A DNA stretch of 64,000 nucleotides, from the NCBI RefSeq assembly GCF_004136555.1, contig NZ_NOIT01000002.1, positions 1 through 64,000 of the forward strand, read 5' to 3'. The first letter of the stretch is position 1. Every line of letters starts with the position of its first letter. The DNA comes from Kocuria carniphila. Its GTDB lineage: Bacteria > Actinomycetota > Actinomycetes > Actinomycetales > Micrococcaceae. The translations under genes were made by a program, and so were the position numbers. Below, one piece after another: positions 45,226 through 53,821 of the stretch. A model generated the notes under the pieces. That model searched no databases and was not told the origin of the DNA. It was given only the letters and a program-made list of their open reading frames with translations.

Positions 45226-46322
45226 AAATCACCCGCATCGAGGCGGTCCCTTATTCCATTCCCTACATTCACCCCCTGCACTTTGCATCGGGTTCGGTGG
45301 ACGAGGCCGATCACGTGTTGGTGCGCGTGCACACGGACGAGGGAATCGTGGGTGTGGCCGACACCCCGCCGCGTCCGTACACCTACGGTGAGACGCAGAA
45401 GTCCATCGTTGCGGTGGTCGAGGACATCTTCTCGCCCCAGCTCGCGGGCCTGGACATCTTTGCCCGTGACCGGATGCAGACCATCATGGACCGCACGGTG
45501 CACAACCAGACGGCCAAGGGTGCGGTGGACATCGCCGTGTGGGACGTGATCGGCAAGTACCTGAACCAGCCGGTGTCGTCGCTGCTCGGAGGCTTCACCG
45601 ATCACATGACCGTCTCGCACATGCTCGGTTTCAAGCCGGCGCAGGAGCTGCTGCAGATCGCCCTGGAGTTCCGCGAGACACACGGCATCAACACTTTCAA
45701 GCTCAAGACGGGCCGCCACCCCATTTCCCTGGACATCGAGGCCGCGCGCGTGCTGCGCGAGGGCCTCGGCCCCGAGGCGCACCTCTACATGGATGCCAAC
45801 CGTGGCTGGTCCGCGAACGAATCCGCTGAAGTGCTGCGACAGACCGCGGATCTCGGTATGGAGTTCTTGGAGGAACCCGACGACGCTCGCGAAGTTCTCG
45901 GACGACGTCGCCTGGTCACCAACTCGCCCATTCCGATCGCCGCGGACGAATCGGCACCGGACCTGGGCACCGCAGCCCGCGAGATCCTGACCGGTGGTGC
46001 GAATTTCCTGGCGATCAAGACCGCGCGGTCCGGTTTCACCGAGGCCACCAAGATCCTGGGCATGGCCCAGGGCATGGGCATTGACGTGTACGTGGGCAAT
46101 CAGATCGACACCCAGGTGGGCACGATTGCCTCGGTGACCTTCGGTGCCGCGTTCGCGCACACTTCCAAGCGTGCGGGTGAGCTGTCCAACTACTTGGACA
46201 TGGCCGACGACCTGCTGGCGGAGCCGCTGAGTATCGAGGACGGCAAGATCTTCGTCCGCGACGTCCCCGGCGTGGGCACCGCGATTGACGAGGACAAGCT
46301 CGCGCACTACCGCAGCAACTGA
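45222..46322 (+). CDS. catB: Muconate cycloisomerase
   Basis: 366 residues of the enolase superfamily, muconate-lactonising subgroup. The catalytic KLK (Lys160/Lys162) is in TFKLKTG. The metal ligands lie in YMDANRGW (near 190), EFLEEP and IAADES. It converts cis,cis-muconate to muconolactone in the catechol branch of the beta-ketoadipate pathway. It is coupled to catR and followed by catC. Confidence 0.93.
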   Translation: MKITRIEAVPYSIPYIHPLHFASGSVDEADHVLVRVHTDEGIVGVADTPPRPYTYGETQKSIVAVVEDIFSPQLAGLDIFARDRMQTIMDRTVHNQTAKGAVDIAVWDVIGKYLNQPVSSLLGGFTDHMTVSHMLGFKPAQELLQIALEFRETHGINTFKLKTGRHPISLDIEAARVLREGLGPEAHLYMDANRGWSANESAEVLRQTADLGMEFLEEPDDAREVLGRRRLVTNSPIPIAADESAPDLGTAAREILTGGANFLAIKTARSGFTEATKILGMAQGMGIDVYVGNQIDTQVGTIASVTFGAAFAHTSKRAGELSNYLDMADDLLAEPLSIEDGKIFVRDVPGVGTAIDEDKLAHYRSN

Positions 46323-46447
46323 GTTTCAGCCGGGCCGCGCGCGGCCCGGCGAAATCCCGCCCGCACGCAGGCCGAACCATTCGGCGCATCGGTCCCCGAG
46401 CGGCGTCGTGGGCGAACAAGTACAACCCAACACGTGAGGAGAACACC

Positions 46448-46726
46448 GTGAAGTACCTGGTTCACATGGACGTCAACATTCCCACCGATCTGCCGACCGA
46501 CGAGGTCGCCGAGATCAAGGCCACCGAGAAGGCCTACTCGCAAGAGCTGCAGCGCTCGGGCAAGTGGCCCGAGATCTGGCGCGTCGTGGGCGAGTACGCC
46601 AACTACTCGGTCTTCGATGTGGAGTCCAACGGCGAACTGCACGACATCCTGCAGAACCTGCCGCTGTTCCCGTACATGGACATCACCGTGATTCCGCTGG
46701 CCAAGCACCCCTCCGACGTCAAGTAA
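46448..46726 (+). CDS. catC: Muconolactone delta-isomerase
   Basis: 92 residues from GTG 46448 (GAGGAG ribosome site). Typical of the family: MKYLVHMDVNIP at the start, the AYSQELQRSGKWPEIWRVVG core and a C-terminal PLFPYMDITVIPLAKHPSD. It converts muconolactone to 3-oxoadipate enol-lactone. It is the last gene of catR-catB-catC. No pcaD/pcaL for the next step is in the window. Confidence 0.97.
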   Translation: MKYLVHMDVNIPTDLPTDEVAEIKATEKAYSQELQRSGKWPEIWRVVGEYANYSVFDVESNGELHDILQNLPLFPYMDITVIPLAKHPSDVK

Positions 46727-46780
46727 CCGCAGCGCACGGGAATCCCCGTTGCGCCCATCTACGGATGTGCGCGGCGGGGA

Positions 46781-49630
46781 TTACTCGTTGTCGCGGTAGC
46801 GCGCGGCAAGCTCGCTGCGGGAGCGAATGCCGAACTTCGTATAAATCCTGGTCAGGTGGTACTGAACTGTTTTCTCGGCAATGAACAGTTGGCTCGCGAC
46901 CTCTTTGTTCGTGGAACCACCGGCCACGAGCTCGGCCACCGCGGTTTCCTGTGGCGTGAGTTGTACCCGTTCGCGTTGCACCGCCGCGAGCACCGGATCC
47001 GCAGGATCCGGACCCGGGCCCTGGTCCACGCCGGTGGCCTTGAGTTTGCGGTCGCAGCGCTGCACGTAGGTGTGCGCGCCCAGCATCTCGTAGAGATCCC
47101 GTGCCGCGCGCAACACGGAGGAGGCCAACCGGCGCTTACCGGCCCGGCGCATGGACTGGCCGAAGGCAAAGCTGATGCGCGCGTGCAGGTACGGGCGGTT
47201 GAGCGTGCGCAGTTCGTGGAGCGCGTCCTCGAAGTAATCCCGGGCGGTGTCCGCATCCCCCTGGGCTGCCAACAGTCGGCCGCGAGCCCACTTGAGCCGC
47301 GCCTGATCCGACGGAATGTGTTCGGCACGGTGGATGGCCTCGAACTCGTCCAGGAACTGTTGGGCCCGCTCCAACTTGTTGGTCATCACCAAGGCGTTGA
47401 CGTAGGTGTCCTGCCAGGACCAGAACGAGACGCGGGTATTCGTCCATGGATCGAGCTCGGCCACGCGGGTCATGCATTCCAAGGAACCCTCGTAATCCCC
47501 GCGGGCCTCGTGGAAGCGCGCCTTGGCCAGCAACGACGGAACTGACATGCACAGGAAGCTGTCCGCTGGAACCGCAGCCAGGGAGACGTAATGCCGGGCC
47601 AGCTGCCAGTCGCCGCGCATCGAATACAGCTCCGCAGCCGTCCAATAGAGCAGCGGACGCAGCATATCCATCTGGGCCGTCTCCAGCTGCGGGGCGGCCC
47701 GGGAGATGGTCGCCGCGGCGGCATCCCAGTGGCCGAGGACCAACTGGGTGCGAGCCAACCACGCCTCGGACCAGAGCGAGATGCGCAGTGATCCGCCGCG
47801 GAACTTGGTGGGCCCGGCGGACTCGAACTGCGCCTGCGCGGATTCCACCTCGTCCGTGCGTAGCGCGAGCCAACCCGAGCCCATCTCCATGCGCTGTTTC
47901 TGCGCGTTCTCCTCGCAGCGTTCAAAGGCCTTGGCGTACGCCTTGCGGGCTTCCTTCAACTGTCCGGTGGCGAACAGCCCCAGCCCGTAAATTGCTTCGG
48001 TTTCGATATAAGCGGGCGTCGTGGGCTCGGTCAGGGACATGGCCTTCTCGGCCCACGAGATCATGGCCGGACCATCCCACTGAGCCACTCCGCGCAGCAC
48101 CAGACGCTGAGCGATCTGGCCGGCGATTGCGGGTTCCTGCTTGATGTTCACGCTGCGCCATGCGGCACCGAGCTGGTTCTCGGCGCTGCGATTCTGGCCG
48201 GTGACCACGGAAAGATACCCCAGCACCGAGGACCGCAGGGCGGAAGGTTGCATGTCGTCCACCGCGGCGGCCCATGCCTTGGCCTCGGCGATATTGCCCG
48301 AGCCGATAATGGCGTCCACTGCGCGCAGGAGCAGGTTGTTGCGCAGTCTGGTGTCGTCGGTCAGGCGCGAGGCGGACAACAGGGCGTTGGCGGCGTCGTG
48401 CCAGGCACCCTGGGCGGCTTGTTCCGTGGCGAAGGCCTCCAGCCGGGCGGCGAGTTCCGGATTCGCCGACGGCACCGAGCTCACCAAGTGGCCCAGCCGC
48501 CGGGACTCGTCCGAGACCGCGCGGCTCGCGCGGTGGTGCAGTTCCACGCGGCGGCTGGGTAGCATGCGCTCGTAAATGGCCCCCGCGGCGGAGGGCTCGA
48601 AGAACTTCTCCTGACTGCTCGCCTGATTCAACTCCAGGGTCAGCAGGTCGGCCCGATGTCCCTCGTCCAGCGCGGCGAGCATGCGGGCCTGATCAGTGAT
48701 GCCGCAGACCTCTGCGATTTCGGTGAGTGAGGAATCCTCACCCAGGAGAGCCACCGCCTCCGCGACCTGGGTGAGATCCTCGGAAGCGGCCGCCATAATG
48801 CTGCCAACACGAGCGCGCACCCGGCTGCTGGGTGGGAGGTCGGGGAACCAGGAATACCAAGTGTCCGGCGGCATCTCGCGGAGTAACTCGTTGATTTGCT
48901 GAGGATTGCCGCGGGTGTGTCGGACCAGCTCGTAACTCGCGGCCGAGGAAAGGTCGATGTTGAAGCGGCGACGGGCCAATTCCTGGGTGCCGCGGGGGTC
49001 CAACGGCTCCAACGTGATCTGTTGGATCTCGTGACCGGTGAGTTGGTCCAGGACGGTCGCCGGCATGCCCTGGGCTTGTTTGCGGTCCAGCGCCAGCACG
49101 AACATGACCTTCTTGGCATGCAAACGGCGAAGCACGAAGGACAGGATGCGAAGACTTGCCTCATCAATCCAGTGCGCGTCGTCGATGACGACCAGGACGG
49201 GGGAGCGATCCTGGAGAGATTCCAGGTGGGTACCGAGCGTGGCCGCGTGATTCATGAGACGATCCGGGCTCAGAGCCTGGGAGCCCACGGGAGTCTGGGC
49301 GATATCGATGTCGTAGCCCTTACCGGAACGGACCGGGGAGGTCATGATCAGCTGACTGTAACCGGCCAACTGCAACTGGGCCTCCCACTGATCACCCTGG
49401 GCCCGCAGAATCCTGGGAGGACGTGCGCCGTTGCGCACGTGGGTGAGGAACTCCGAGATCAGTGAGGTCTTCCCCATTCCGGATTCCCCCTTGATGACTA
49501 CGGTGTTCACGCGACCGCGGCGCGTGTCCCTGAGTAGGTCGCCCAACCGTTCCAGGGCGGGATCCAGTCCGATCAACACACGATGCATGGTGCCGTGGGT
49601 GGGCACAATGGGTTGCGGAGACTGGCTCAC
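46781..49630 (-). CDS. benR: Large LuxR-type ATPase regulator (BenR-like)
   Basis: 949 residues from GTG 49630 (AGGAG 5 nt away). An N-terminal STAND/AAA ATPase has Walker A GESGMGKT near 48-55 and Walker B VLVVIDDAHWID. A long TPR-like helical middle (about 350-860) follows. The C-terminal LuxR helix-turn-helix (LTPQETAVAELVAGGSTNKEVASQLFIAEKTVQYHL) ends the protein. In Corynebacterium glutamicum a LuxR-type BenR gene follows benABCD and activates them. Position directly downstream of benD supports that identity here. Confidence 0.85.
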   Translation of the reverse strand: MSQSPQPIVPTHGTMHRVLIGLDPALERLGDLLRDTRRGRVNTVVIKGESGMGKTSLISEFLTHVRNGARPPRILRAQGDQWEAQLQLAGYSQLIMTSPVRSGKGYDIDIAQTPVGSQALSPDRLMNHAATLGTHLESLQDRSPVLVVIDDAHWIDEASLRILSFVLRRLHAKKVMFVLALDRKQAQGMPATVLDQLTGHEIQQITLEPLDPRGTQELARRRFNIDLSSAASYELVRHTRGNPQQINELLREMPPDTWYSWFPDLPPSSRVRARVGSIMAAASEDLTQVAEAVALLGEDSSLTEIAEVCGITDQARMLAALDEGHRADLLTLELNQASSQEKFFEPSAAGAIYERMLPSRRVELHHRASRAVSDESRRLGHLVSSVPSANPELAARLEAFATEQAAQGAWHDAANALLSASRLTDDTRLRNNLLLRAVDAIIGSGNIAEAKAWAAAVDDMQPSALRSSVLGYLSVVTGQNRSAENQLGAAWRSVNIKQEPAIAGQIAQRLVLRGVAQWDGPAMISWAEKAMSLTEPTTPAYIETEAIYGLGLFATGQLKEARKAYAKAFERCEENAQKQRMEMGSGWLALRTDEVESAQAQFESAGPTKFRGGSLRISLWSEAWLARTQLVLGHWDAAAATISRAAPQLETAQMDMLRPLLYWTAAELYSMRGDWQLARHYVSLAAVPADSFLCMSVPSLLAKARFHEARGDYEGSLECMTRVAELDPWTNTRVSFWSWQDTYVNALVMTNKLERAQQFLDEFEAIHRAEHIPSDQARLKWARGRLLAAQGDADTARDYFEDALHELRTLNRPYLHARISFAFGQSMRRAGKRRLASSVLRAARDLYEMLGAHTYVQRCDRKLKATGVDQGPGPDPADPVLAAVQRERVQLTPQETAVAELVAGGSTNKEVASQLFIAEKTVQYHLTRIYTKFGIRSRSELAARYRDNE

Positions 49631-49677
49631 GATCACTCCTGACGGTCATCGGCAGCGGGGACTACCTGCGGATACTG

Positions 49678-49716
49678 TACGCGCCGGGTAAGTCTGTTCG
49701 ACTCACCCGGCGCGTA
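49678..49716 (-). terminator. Terminator of the ben operon after benD
   Basis: A 12-bp perfect stem TACGCGCCGGGT/ACCCGGCGCGTA with a 15-nt loop, between benD and the LuxR-type regulator gene. Confidence 0.8.
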
Positions 49717-49730
49717 GCCAGTGTGGGCTG

Positions 49731-50564
49731 TCAGCCCATGTCACCACCGCTGACCTGGATCACCGACCCGGTCATGTAGGAGGCCTCGTCGGAGGCCAGG
49801 AACACGATGGGTGCGGCTTGTTCGTCCAGAGTTCCGTAGCGCTTGAAGAACGTGGACTCGGTGACTTGGTCCACCACGTCCTTGACCCACGCTTGCTCCT
49901 GCTCACCCTCCGGTCCGGGGCCGCGCTGAACCTTGCGCGGGGGTGCCTCGGTACCACCCGGCGCAGTGGCCATCACGCGGATACCGCGGCCCGCGGTCTC
50001 CATGGCCAGTGCCTGGGTAATGCCGTTGACACCGCCCTTGGCCGCCGAATACGGCACACGGTTGATGCCGCGCGTCGCATTCGAGGACACGTTGACGATG
50101 GTTCCGGATCCCGCTTCCAACATGGTGGGCAGTACCGCGCGGCACATCCACAATGTGGGGAACAGCGAACGGTTGATCTCCTTCTGGATCTGTTCGGCAT
50201 CGAAGTGCTCGAACGGACGCATCAGGATGGCGCCGCCCACGTTGTTGACCAGGATGTCCGCGCGACCGTGGCGTTGCAAGGTCTCGGACACGGCGAGCTC
50301 GGCGCCGGCGAACTGCTCAAGATCGACACCGGTCACCGCGCTCGCGGATCCCTCGGAACCGTTCTTTGCGACGTGCTCGTTGATGCCGTCAGCCACCTGC
50401 TCCGCCAATTCGGAACGGTCCACCAGAACCACGGTGCCGCCCTCGGCGCCGATGCGTTCCGCGACCCGCTGACCGATGCCCTGAGCTGCACCGGTCACCA
50501 GCACCACCTTGCCGTTGAAACGGCCCGGGCTCAGTGCGCTGAACGGTTCGGGCAACGGGGTCAC
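49731..50564 (-). CDS. benD: Benzoate cis-diol dehydrogenase
   Basis: 277 residues of the short-chain dehydrogenase family. The NAD-binding motif VTGAAQGIGQ is near residue 24. The catalytic Ser (VNVSSNATRG) and Tyr/Lys (VPYSAAKGG) are present. It oxidises 1,6-dihydroxycyclohexa-2,4-diene-1-carboxylate to catechol plus CO2. The GTG start overlaps the benC stop (GTGA), so it is translationally coupled. Intact, but with benA missing its substrate may not be made at this locus. Confidence 0.93.
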   Translation of the reverse strand: MTPLPEPFSALSPGRFNGKVVLVTGAAQGIGQRVAERIGAEGGTVVLVDRSELAEQVADGINEHVAKNGSEGSASAVTGVDLEQFAGAELAVSETLQRHGRADILVNNVGGAILMRPFEHFDAEQIQKEINRSLFPTLWMCRAVLPTMLEAGSGTIVNVSSNATRGINRVPYSAAKGGVNGITQALAMETAGRGIRVMATAPGGTEAPPRKVQRGPGPEGEQEQAWVKDVVDQVTESTFFKRYGTLDEQAAPIVFLASDEASYMTGSVIQVSGGDMG

Positions 50565-52135
50565 TCGGACTCCTTCTTGTCGATGGCGCCTTCCATGGTC
50601 TCCTTGGCGTCACGTGCGTGAGCCATGATGACATCGCGGGCACGCTCGACGTTCTTGTTCTCGAACGCCTCGACGAAGTCCAGGTGATCCTGGATGACGC
50701 GATCGAAGATCACGGTTCCGGACTCGAACGTGGCCTCCATCTGATCGCTCAGGTCCAGGCGACGGTAGGACTCCAGCAGCGAAGGGTTGTTGGAGACCGT
50801 GAAGAGGTACTCGTGGAACTCCTCGTTGTAGCGCACGAAGTCTTCGGGCTTCTTGACCTCGGTGCCGCTCACGCAATCCGCGGTGGCCTCGGCCAGGCGG
50901 CGAAGGTTCTTCACCTGCTCATCCGTGATCTTCGGCATCATGAGCTCAGTGATGGCGAGCTCAAGGCCCATGCGGGCGTCCAACTGCGCGAAGGAATCTT
51001 CCTTGGCGAAGGAGAGACGACCGGTTTCCATGGAGGACACGGCCTCGGACTTGGACATCGAATCACCGGACTCCGCAACGTCCTCGGAGCTGGCCGGCGC
51101 ACCGGTCTCGGGATCGCCGCCGGTCTTCTCCTTGGGAGCAAAGCGCTCGAAGTAGAAGTTGGCGGGCTCGATGCCCTCGGTCTCGAGCCACTTGGCTACG
51201 GCGTTGACCATGAGCGGGGGGCCACACAGGTAGATGTCGACGTCGCCGTCGTTGAGGTGGCCCGGCTCGATGATCTGGGTGACGTAACCGGTGTGGGGTG
51301 CGGAGGTGCCCTCTTCGGAGGCGATGTAGTCCCACGTGAAGTTGGGCAGCTTGGCCTTGTACTCCTCGATCCATTCCAGGCCCACGATGTCTTCCTCGCG
51401 GGTCACACCGTAAACCAGGTGCACGGCGTGCTCCGGCGGGTTCTCCGAGAGCTTCTCCAGGATGGACAGCAACGGGGCCAGACCGGTACCGCCGGCCAGC
51501 AGCAGCAGCAGCGGACGCTTGGGGTCGCGAAGGAAGAAGGAGCCGAACGGGCCGGACAAAGTGATCTCGTCGCCCACTTCGGCGCGGTCACGCAAGTACT
51601 CGGACATGGCGCCCTTGGGAGCGGTACGCACCATGAAGGACGCAGCTTCGGTGTTGGGACCACTGGAGAACGAGTACGAACGCTCGACATTCGCGCCGGG
51701 GATCTTGAGGTTCACGTACTGGCCCGGCAGGTAGGCCAACTCGGAACGCTTGTCGATCTCAAGGGTGAAGGACATGGTGGTCTCAGAGTGACGGTCCAGC
51801 TGCGTGATCCGCGAGGTGTACGAGGAGGCCGAGGTCTTGGCGGACTCGGAGGTCGCGGGAATGTTCACGGCCATGTCCGATTCCGGCATGGTCTGGCAGG
51901 TCAGGATGTAACCCTTCTCGAACTCTTCGTCCGTCAGGGCGTCCTCGATGAAGTCTCCCGGGTCGAACTCGCCGGACTCGCAGAAGGACTTGCAGGTACC
52001 GCACGCGCCGTCGCGGCAGTCGGAAGGAATGTTGATGCGCGCCTTGTAGGACGCGTCCATGATGGTTTCGTAGTCATCGACCTTGATGACCTTGGTGACG
52101 CCATCTTCGAAAGTTAGTGCAACCTGGTGCGGCAT
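50561..52135 (-). CDS. benC: Benzoate dioxygenase reductase with C-terminal FCD-like domain
   Basis: 524 residues. A plant-type [2Fe-2S] ferredoxin domain has ligands Cys40, Cys45, Cys48 and Cys80. An FAD domain (PGQYVNLKIPG, ERSYSFSSGP) and an NAD domain (LLLLAGGTGLAPLLSIL) end near residue 340. It passes electrons from NADH to the BenAB oxygenase. About 165 extra residues follow a ~30-residue acidic linker and are all-helical, with an FCD pattern (MGLELAITELMM, NEEFHEYLFTVSNN, DHLDFVEAFENKN). This is the ligand-binding fold of GntR-type regulators, here without a DNA-binding domain. Long BenC forms exist in other actinobacteria. Confidence 0.92.
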   Translation of the reverse strand: MPHQVALTFEDGVTKVIKVDDYETIMDASYKARINIPSDCRDGACGTCKSFCESGEFDPGDFIEDALTDEEFEKGYILTCQTMPESDMAVNIPATSESAKTSASSYTSRITQLDRHSETTMSFTLEIDKRSELAYLPGQYVNLKIPGANVERSYSFSSGPNTEAASFMVRTAPKGAMSEYLRDRAEVGDEITLSGPFGSFFLRDPKRPLLLLLAGGTGLAPLLSILEKLSENPPEHAVHLVYGVTREEDIVGLEWIEEYKAKLPNFTWDYIASEEGTSAPHTGYVTQIIEPGHLNDGDVDIYLCGPPLMVNAVAKWLETEGIEPANFYFERFAPKEKTGGDPETGAPASSEDVAESGDSMSKSEAVSSMETGRLSFAKEDSFAQLDARMGLELAITELMMPKITDEQVKNLRRLAEATADCVSGTEVKKPEDFVRYNEEFHEYLFTVSNNPSLLESYRRLDLSDQMEATFESGTVIFDRVIQDHLDFVEAFENKNVERARDVIMAHARDAKETMEGAIDKKESE

Positions 52136-52234
52136 GGGTGATCTTCTCCTACTAGCGGTGAGCCGTGGTCATGGGACGGGTTCGTTCACCGCACTAGCTG
52201 TGGTGTGTAAATGAGCCAACCGGTGCGGACAGCG

Positions 52235-52272
52235 CCGGTGCCCGGACCCCTGAGGCGGGGGCCGGGCACCGG
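52235..52272 (-). terminator. Intra-operon hairpin between benB and benC
   Basis: CCGGTGCCCGG-A-CCCC pairs with GGGG-G-CCGGGCACCGG over a short TGAGGC loop. It lies in the 160-nt benB-benC gap. It may attenuate benC/benD relative to benB or protect processed ends. Confidence 0.6.
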
Positions 52273-52295
52273 TCCGTCCGTCACAGCGAGTGGAC

Positions 52296-52811
52296 TTAGA
52301 TCATGTAGATGTCGACCACGTGGTGAATGTAGTCGTTCTTCAGGACAACCTTCTTGTCCATGATCTTGGGCTGCTCGCCGGCCATGTTGATGGTGTACAA
52401 GCTGTAACCGAAGTAGGTCTCGGTCACGTTGTAACGGAAGTAAAGGTTGAACCAGTTGAACCGGACCTTCACCTCGTCACCGTTCTGCTCCAGGATCTCA
52501 ACATCGGTGATGTTGTGACCGGTGCGCGGTTCCGGCAGGGACGTGGCCGATGAACGGTCGGTCTTGATGCGGAACACGCGGTCCTCGATACCACCGCGGT
52601 TGTCGTAGTAGATCAGGGAGATCTCGCGCTGCGGATCCTCGGTCAGCTCGCCGTTGTCGTCCCAGGCGGGCATCCAGTAGGAAGCGCTCGGGTCGTAGCA
52701 CTCGATCCAGGCATCGAAGTCGCGGTCGTCCAGCAGGCGAGCCTCTCGGTACAGGAAGGCCCGCACCTTTTCGATGGTGGATGTGCGTTCTTCGGTCAAC
52801 GTTTCAGTCAT
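52296..52811 (-). CDS. benB: Benzoate 1,2-dioxygenase, beta subunit
   Basis: 171 residues, normal for ring-hydroxylating dioxygenase small subunits. It shows FLYREARLLDDRDFDAWIECYDPSASYWMPAWDDN near the start, RTGHNITDVEIL and a C-terminal DIYMI. It supports the alpha3-beta3 oxygenase. Its natural partner BenA should be encoded immediately upstream (higher coordinates) but is not there. A truncated catA in the opposite orientation begins only ~65 nt away. A GAAAG sequence before the ATG may serve as ribosome site. Confidence 0.94.
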   Translation of the reverse strand: MTETLTEERTSTIEKVRAFLYREARLLDDRDFDAWIECYDPSASYWMPAWDDNGELTEDPQREISLIYYDNRGGIEDRVFRIKTDRSSATSLPEPRTGHNITDVEILEQNGDEVKVRFNWFNLYFRYNVTETYFGYSLYTINMAGEQPKIMDKKVVLKNDYIHHVVDIYMI

Positions 52812-52855
52812 GGTCTCGCAATCTTTCGTCGTGTCAGGGAATGGCCGGGCGTGGA

Positions 52856-52879
52856 TCAGGCAGAAGCCGGATCGTTGTC
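52856..52879 (-). pseudogene. benA: Possible 3' remnant of benA
   Basis: On the minus strand an open frame ends in Asn-Asp-Pro-Ala-Ser-Ala and TGA at 52856-52858, 44 nt before the benB ATG. That is where a BenA C-terminus and stop would be expected in a benAB operon. Only about seven codons can be attributed before the catA-like sequence begins. This is inference from position. Confidence 0.3.
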
Positions 52880-53344
52880 CTGCTCTTCCACGGCAACTTC
52901 ACCGACACCGATGGCAACCCCATCAAGGACGCGCAGGTTGAGATCTGGCACGCAGATGCTGCCGGCTTCTACTCCCAGTACGCTCCCGGCCTGCCCGAGT
53001 GGCTCTTCCGCGGCACCGTCAAGGCTGACGAGAACGGCTACTTCGAGATCAACACCATGCAGCCGGCTCCGTACCAGATTCCCACCGACGGCGCTTGCGG
53101 CCAGTTGATCGGGGCTGCTGGTTGTCACGCGTGGCGTCCGGCCCACATCCACATCAAGGTTTCCGCTCCCGGCTACCAGCTGGTCACCCAGCAGCTGTAC
53201 TTCCCCGGCGACCCGCACAACGAGGACGACATTGCTTCGGCAGTGAAGCCCGAGCTGATGTTGGACGTGAAGGAGCGCCAGGACGGCGAAGGCAACCAGG
53301 TCGAGTACAACTACGTGCTCGCCAAGGAGAACGAGAGCAAGTAA
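52877..53344 (+). pseudogene. catA: 5'-truncated catechol 1,2-dioxygenase
   Basis: About 155 codons of the CatA catalytic domain, in frame to the natural stop. It has DAQVEIWHADAAGFYSQY, PAPYQIPTDG, WRPAHIHIKV and PGDPHNEDD. All four non-haem iron ligands are visible (Tyr in GFYS, Tyr in PYQIP, both His in AHIH). The ~100-residue N-terminal helical dimerisation/linker domain, start codon, ribosome site and promoter are absent. Upstream sequence is the complement of the benB 5' region. The frame can be extended to an ATG at 52781 inside benB, but those residues are not CatA-like. Probably non-functional. A deletion joined it to the benA/benB side. Confidence 0.88.
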
Positions 53345-53358
53345 GTCGCTCTCAGCCC

Positions 53359-53382
53359 GTAGCGATCACGCGTGATCGCTAC
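53359..53382 (+). terminator. 24-nt perfect palindrome after catA
   Basis: GTAGCGATCACG and its exact complement adjoin without a loop, 15 nt after the catA stop. Confidence 0.5.
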
Positions 53383-53387
53383 GCTCA

Positions 53388-53429
53388 CAAGAACGCGCCC
53401 CGATCCCAACGGATCGGGGCGCGTTCTTG
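53388..53429 (+). terminator. catA terminator
   Basis: A 19-bp perfect stem beginning CAAGAACGCGCCCCGATCC with a CAAC loop. Its survival shows that the 3' end of catA is intact. Confidence 0.85.
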
Positions 53430-53714
53430 TACCAGATCACCGGCGTGTCGCTCGCGTCGTGAGATTTGAGATCAGCGCAGGCGGTGAGATGCACAGGATT
53501 ACTGCAGTAGTTGGGACTTGGTATCAGAATTTCTTACTATTCAGTAGTCATAATGTGAAGTCATGAGAATCACCGTGCTTGTTACTTGCATCTGGATGTA
53601 AATGACGCCTACAGTGTTGATGTCAGTCGAAGAGGCCCGGGTGCATCCCCCCAAGCGCGCCCGGAAGTTCCCCCGACTGGCCGGCGTCCCGTATCTCCCC
53701 CGATCGGGATGTCC

Positions 53715-53753
53715 GACGGGTCCTGTCGATTCCCCCAAGCGACAGGACCCGTC
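53715..53753. terminator. Hairpin in catA-marR gap
   Basis: GACGGGTCCTGTCG pairs with CGACAGGACCCGTC (14 bp, 11-nt loop). Confidence 0.65.
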
Positions 53754-53792
53754 CCCTGTTTAAGAGCGATTTCGACTCACCGACGGGTAGGT

Positions 53793-53817
53793 CCCGGGTT
53801 CGTATGGCGAACCCGGG
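53793..53817 (-). terminator. Terminator of MarR gene
   Basis: CCCGGGTTCG pairs with CGAACCCGGG over TATGG, 5 nt past the marR stop. Confidence 0.75.
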
Positions 53818-53821
53818 CCTG

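Larger units (their letters stand above)
53345..53821. other. Intergenic region after catA fragment
   Basis: 477 nt without a convincing gene. It contains two hairpins just after catA, an AT-richer stretch (about 53500-53600) with TACT-ATTC-AGTA and a CATC-TG-GATG repeat, and two terminator hairpins next to the MarR gene. A 79-codon frame from 53586 is Pro/Arg-rich and looks spurious. Confidence 0.5.

Noticed and set aside
45084-46307. 407-codon frame antisense to catB
   Set aside because: Shadow of catB, with no start signal or recognisable product.
50618-52117. 499-codon open frame antisense to benC
   Set aside because: The opposite strand encodes a clear three-domain reductase. The antisense product is Gly/Leu/Val-rich without any domain.
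52781-52876. ATG at 52781 as a genuine catA start
   Set aside because: The first ~32 residues are encoded by the complement of benB and its leader and do not resemble CatA. No ribosome site. Better seen as read-in to a truncated gene.
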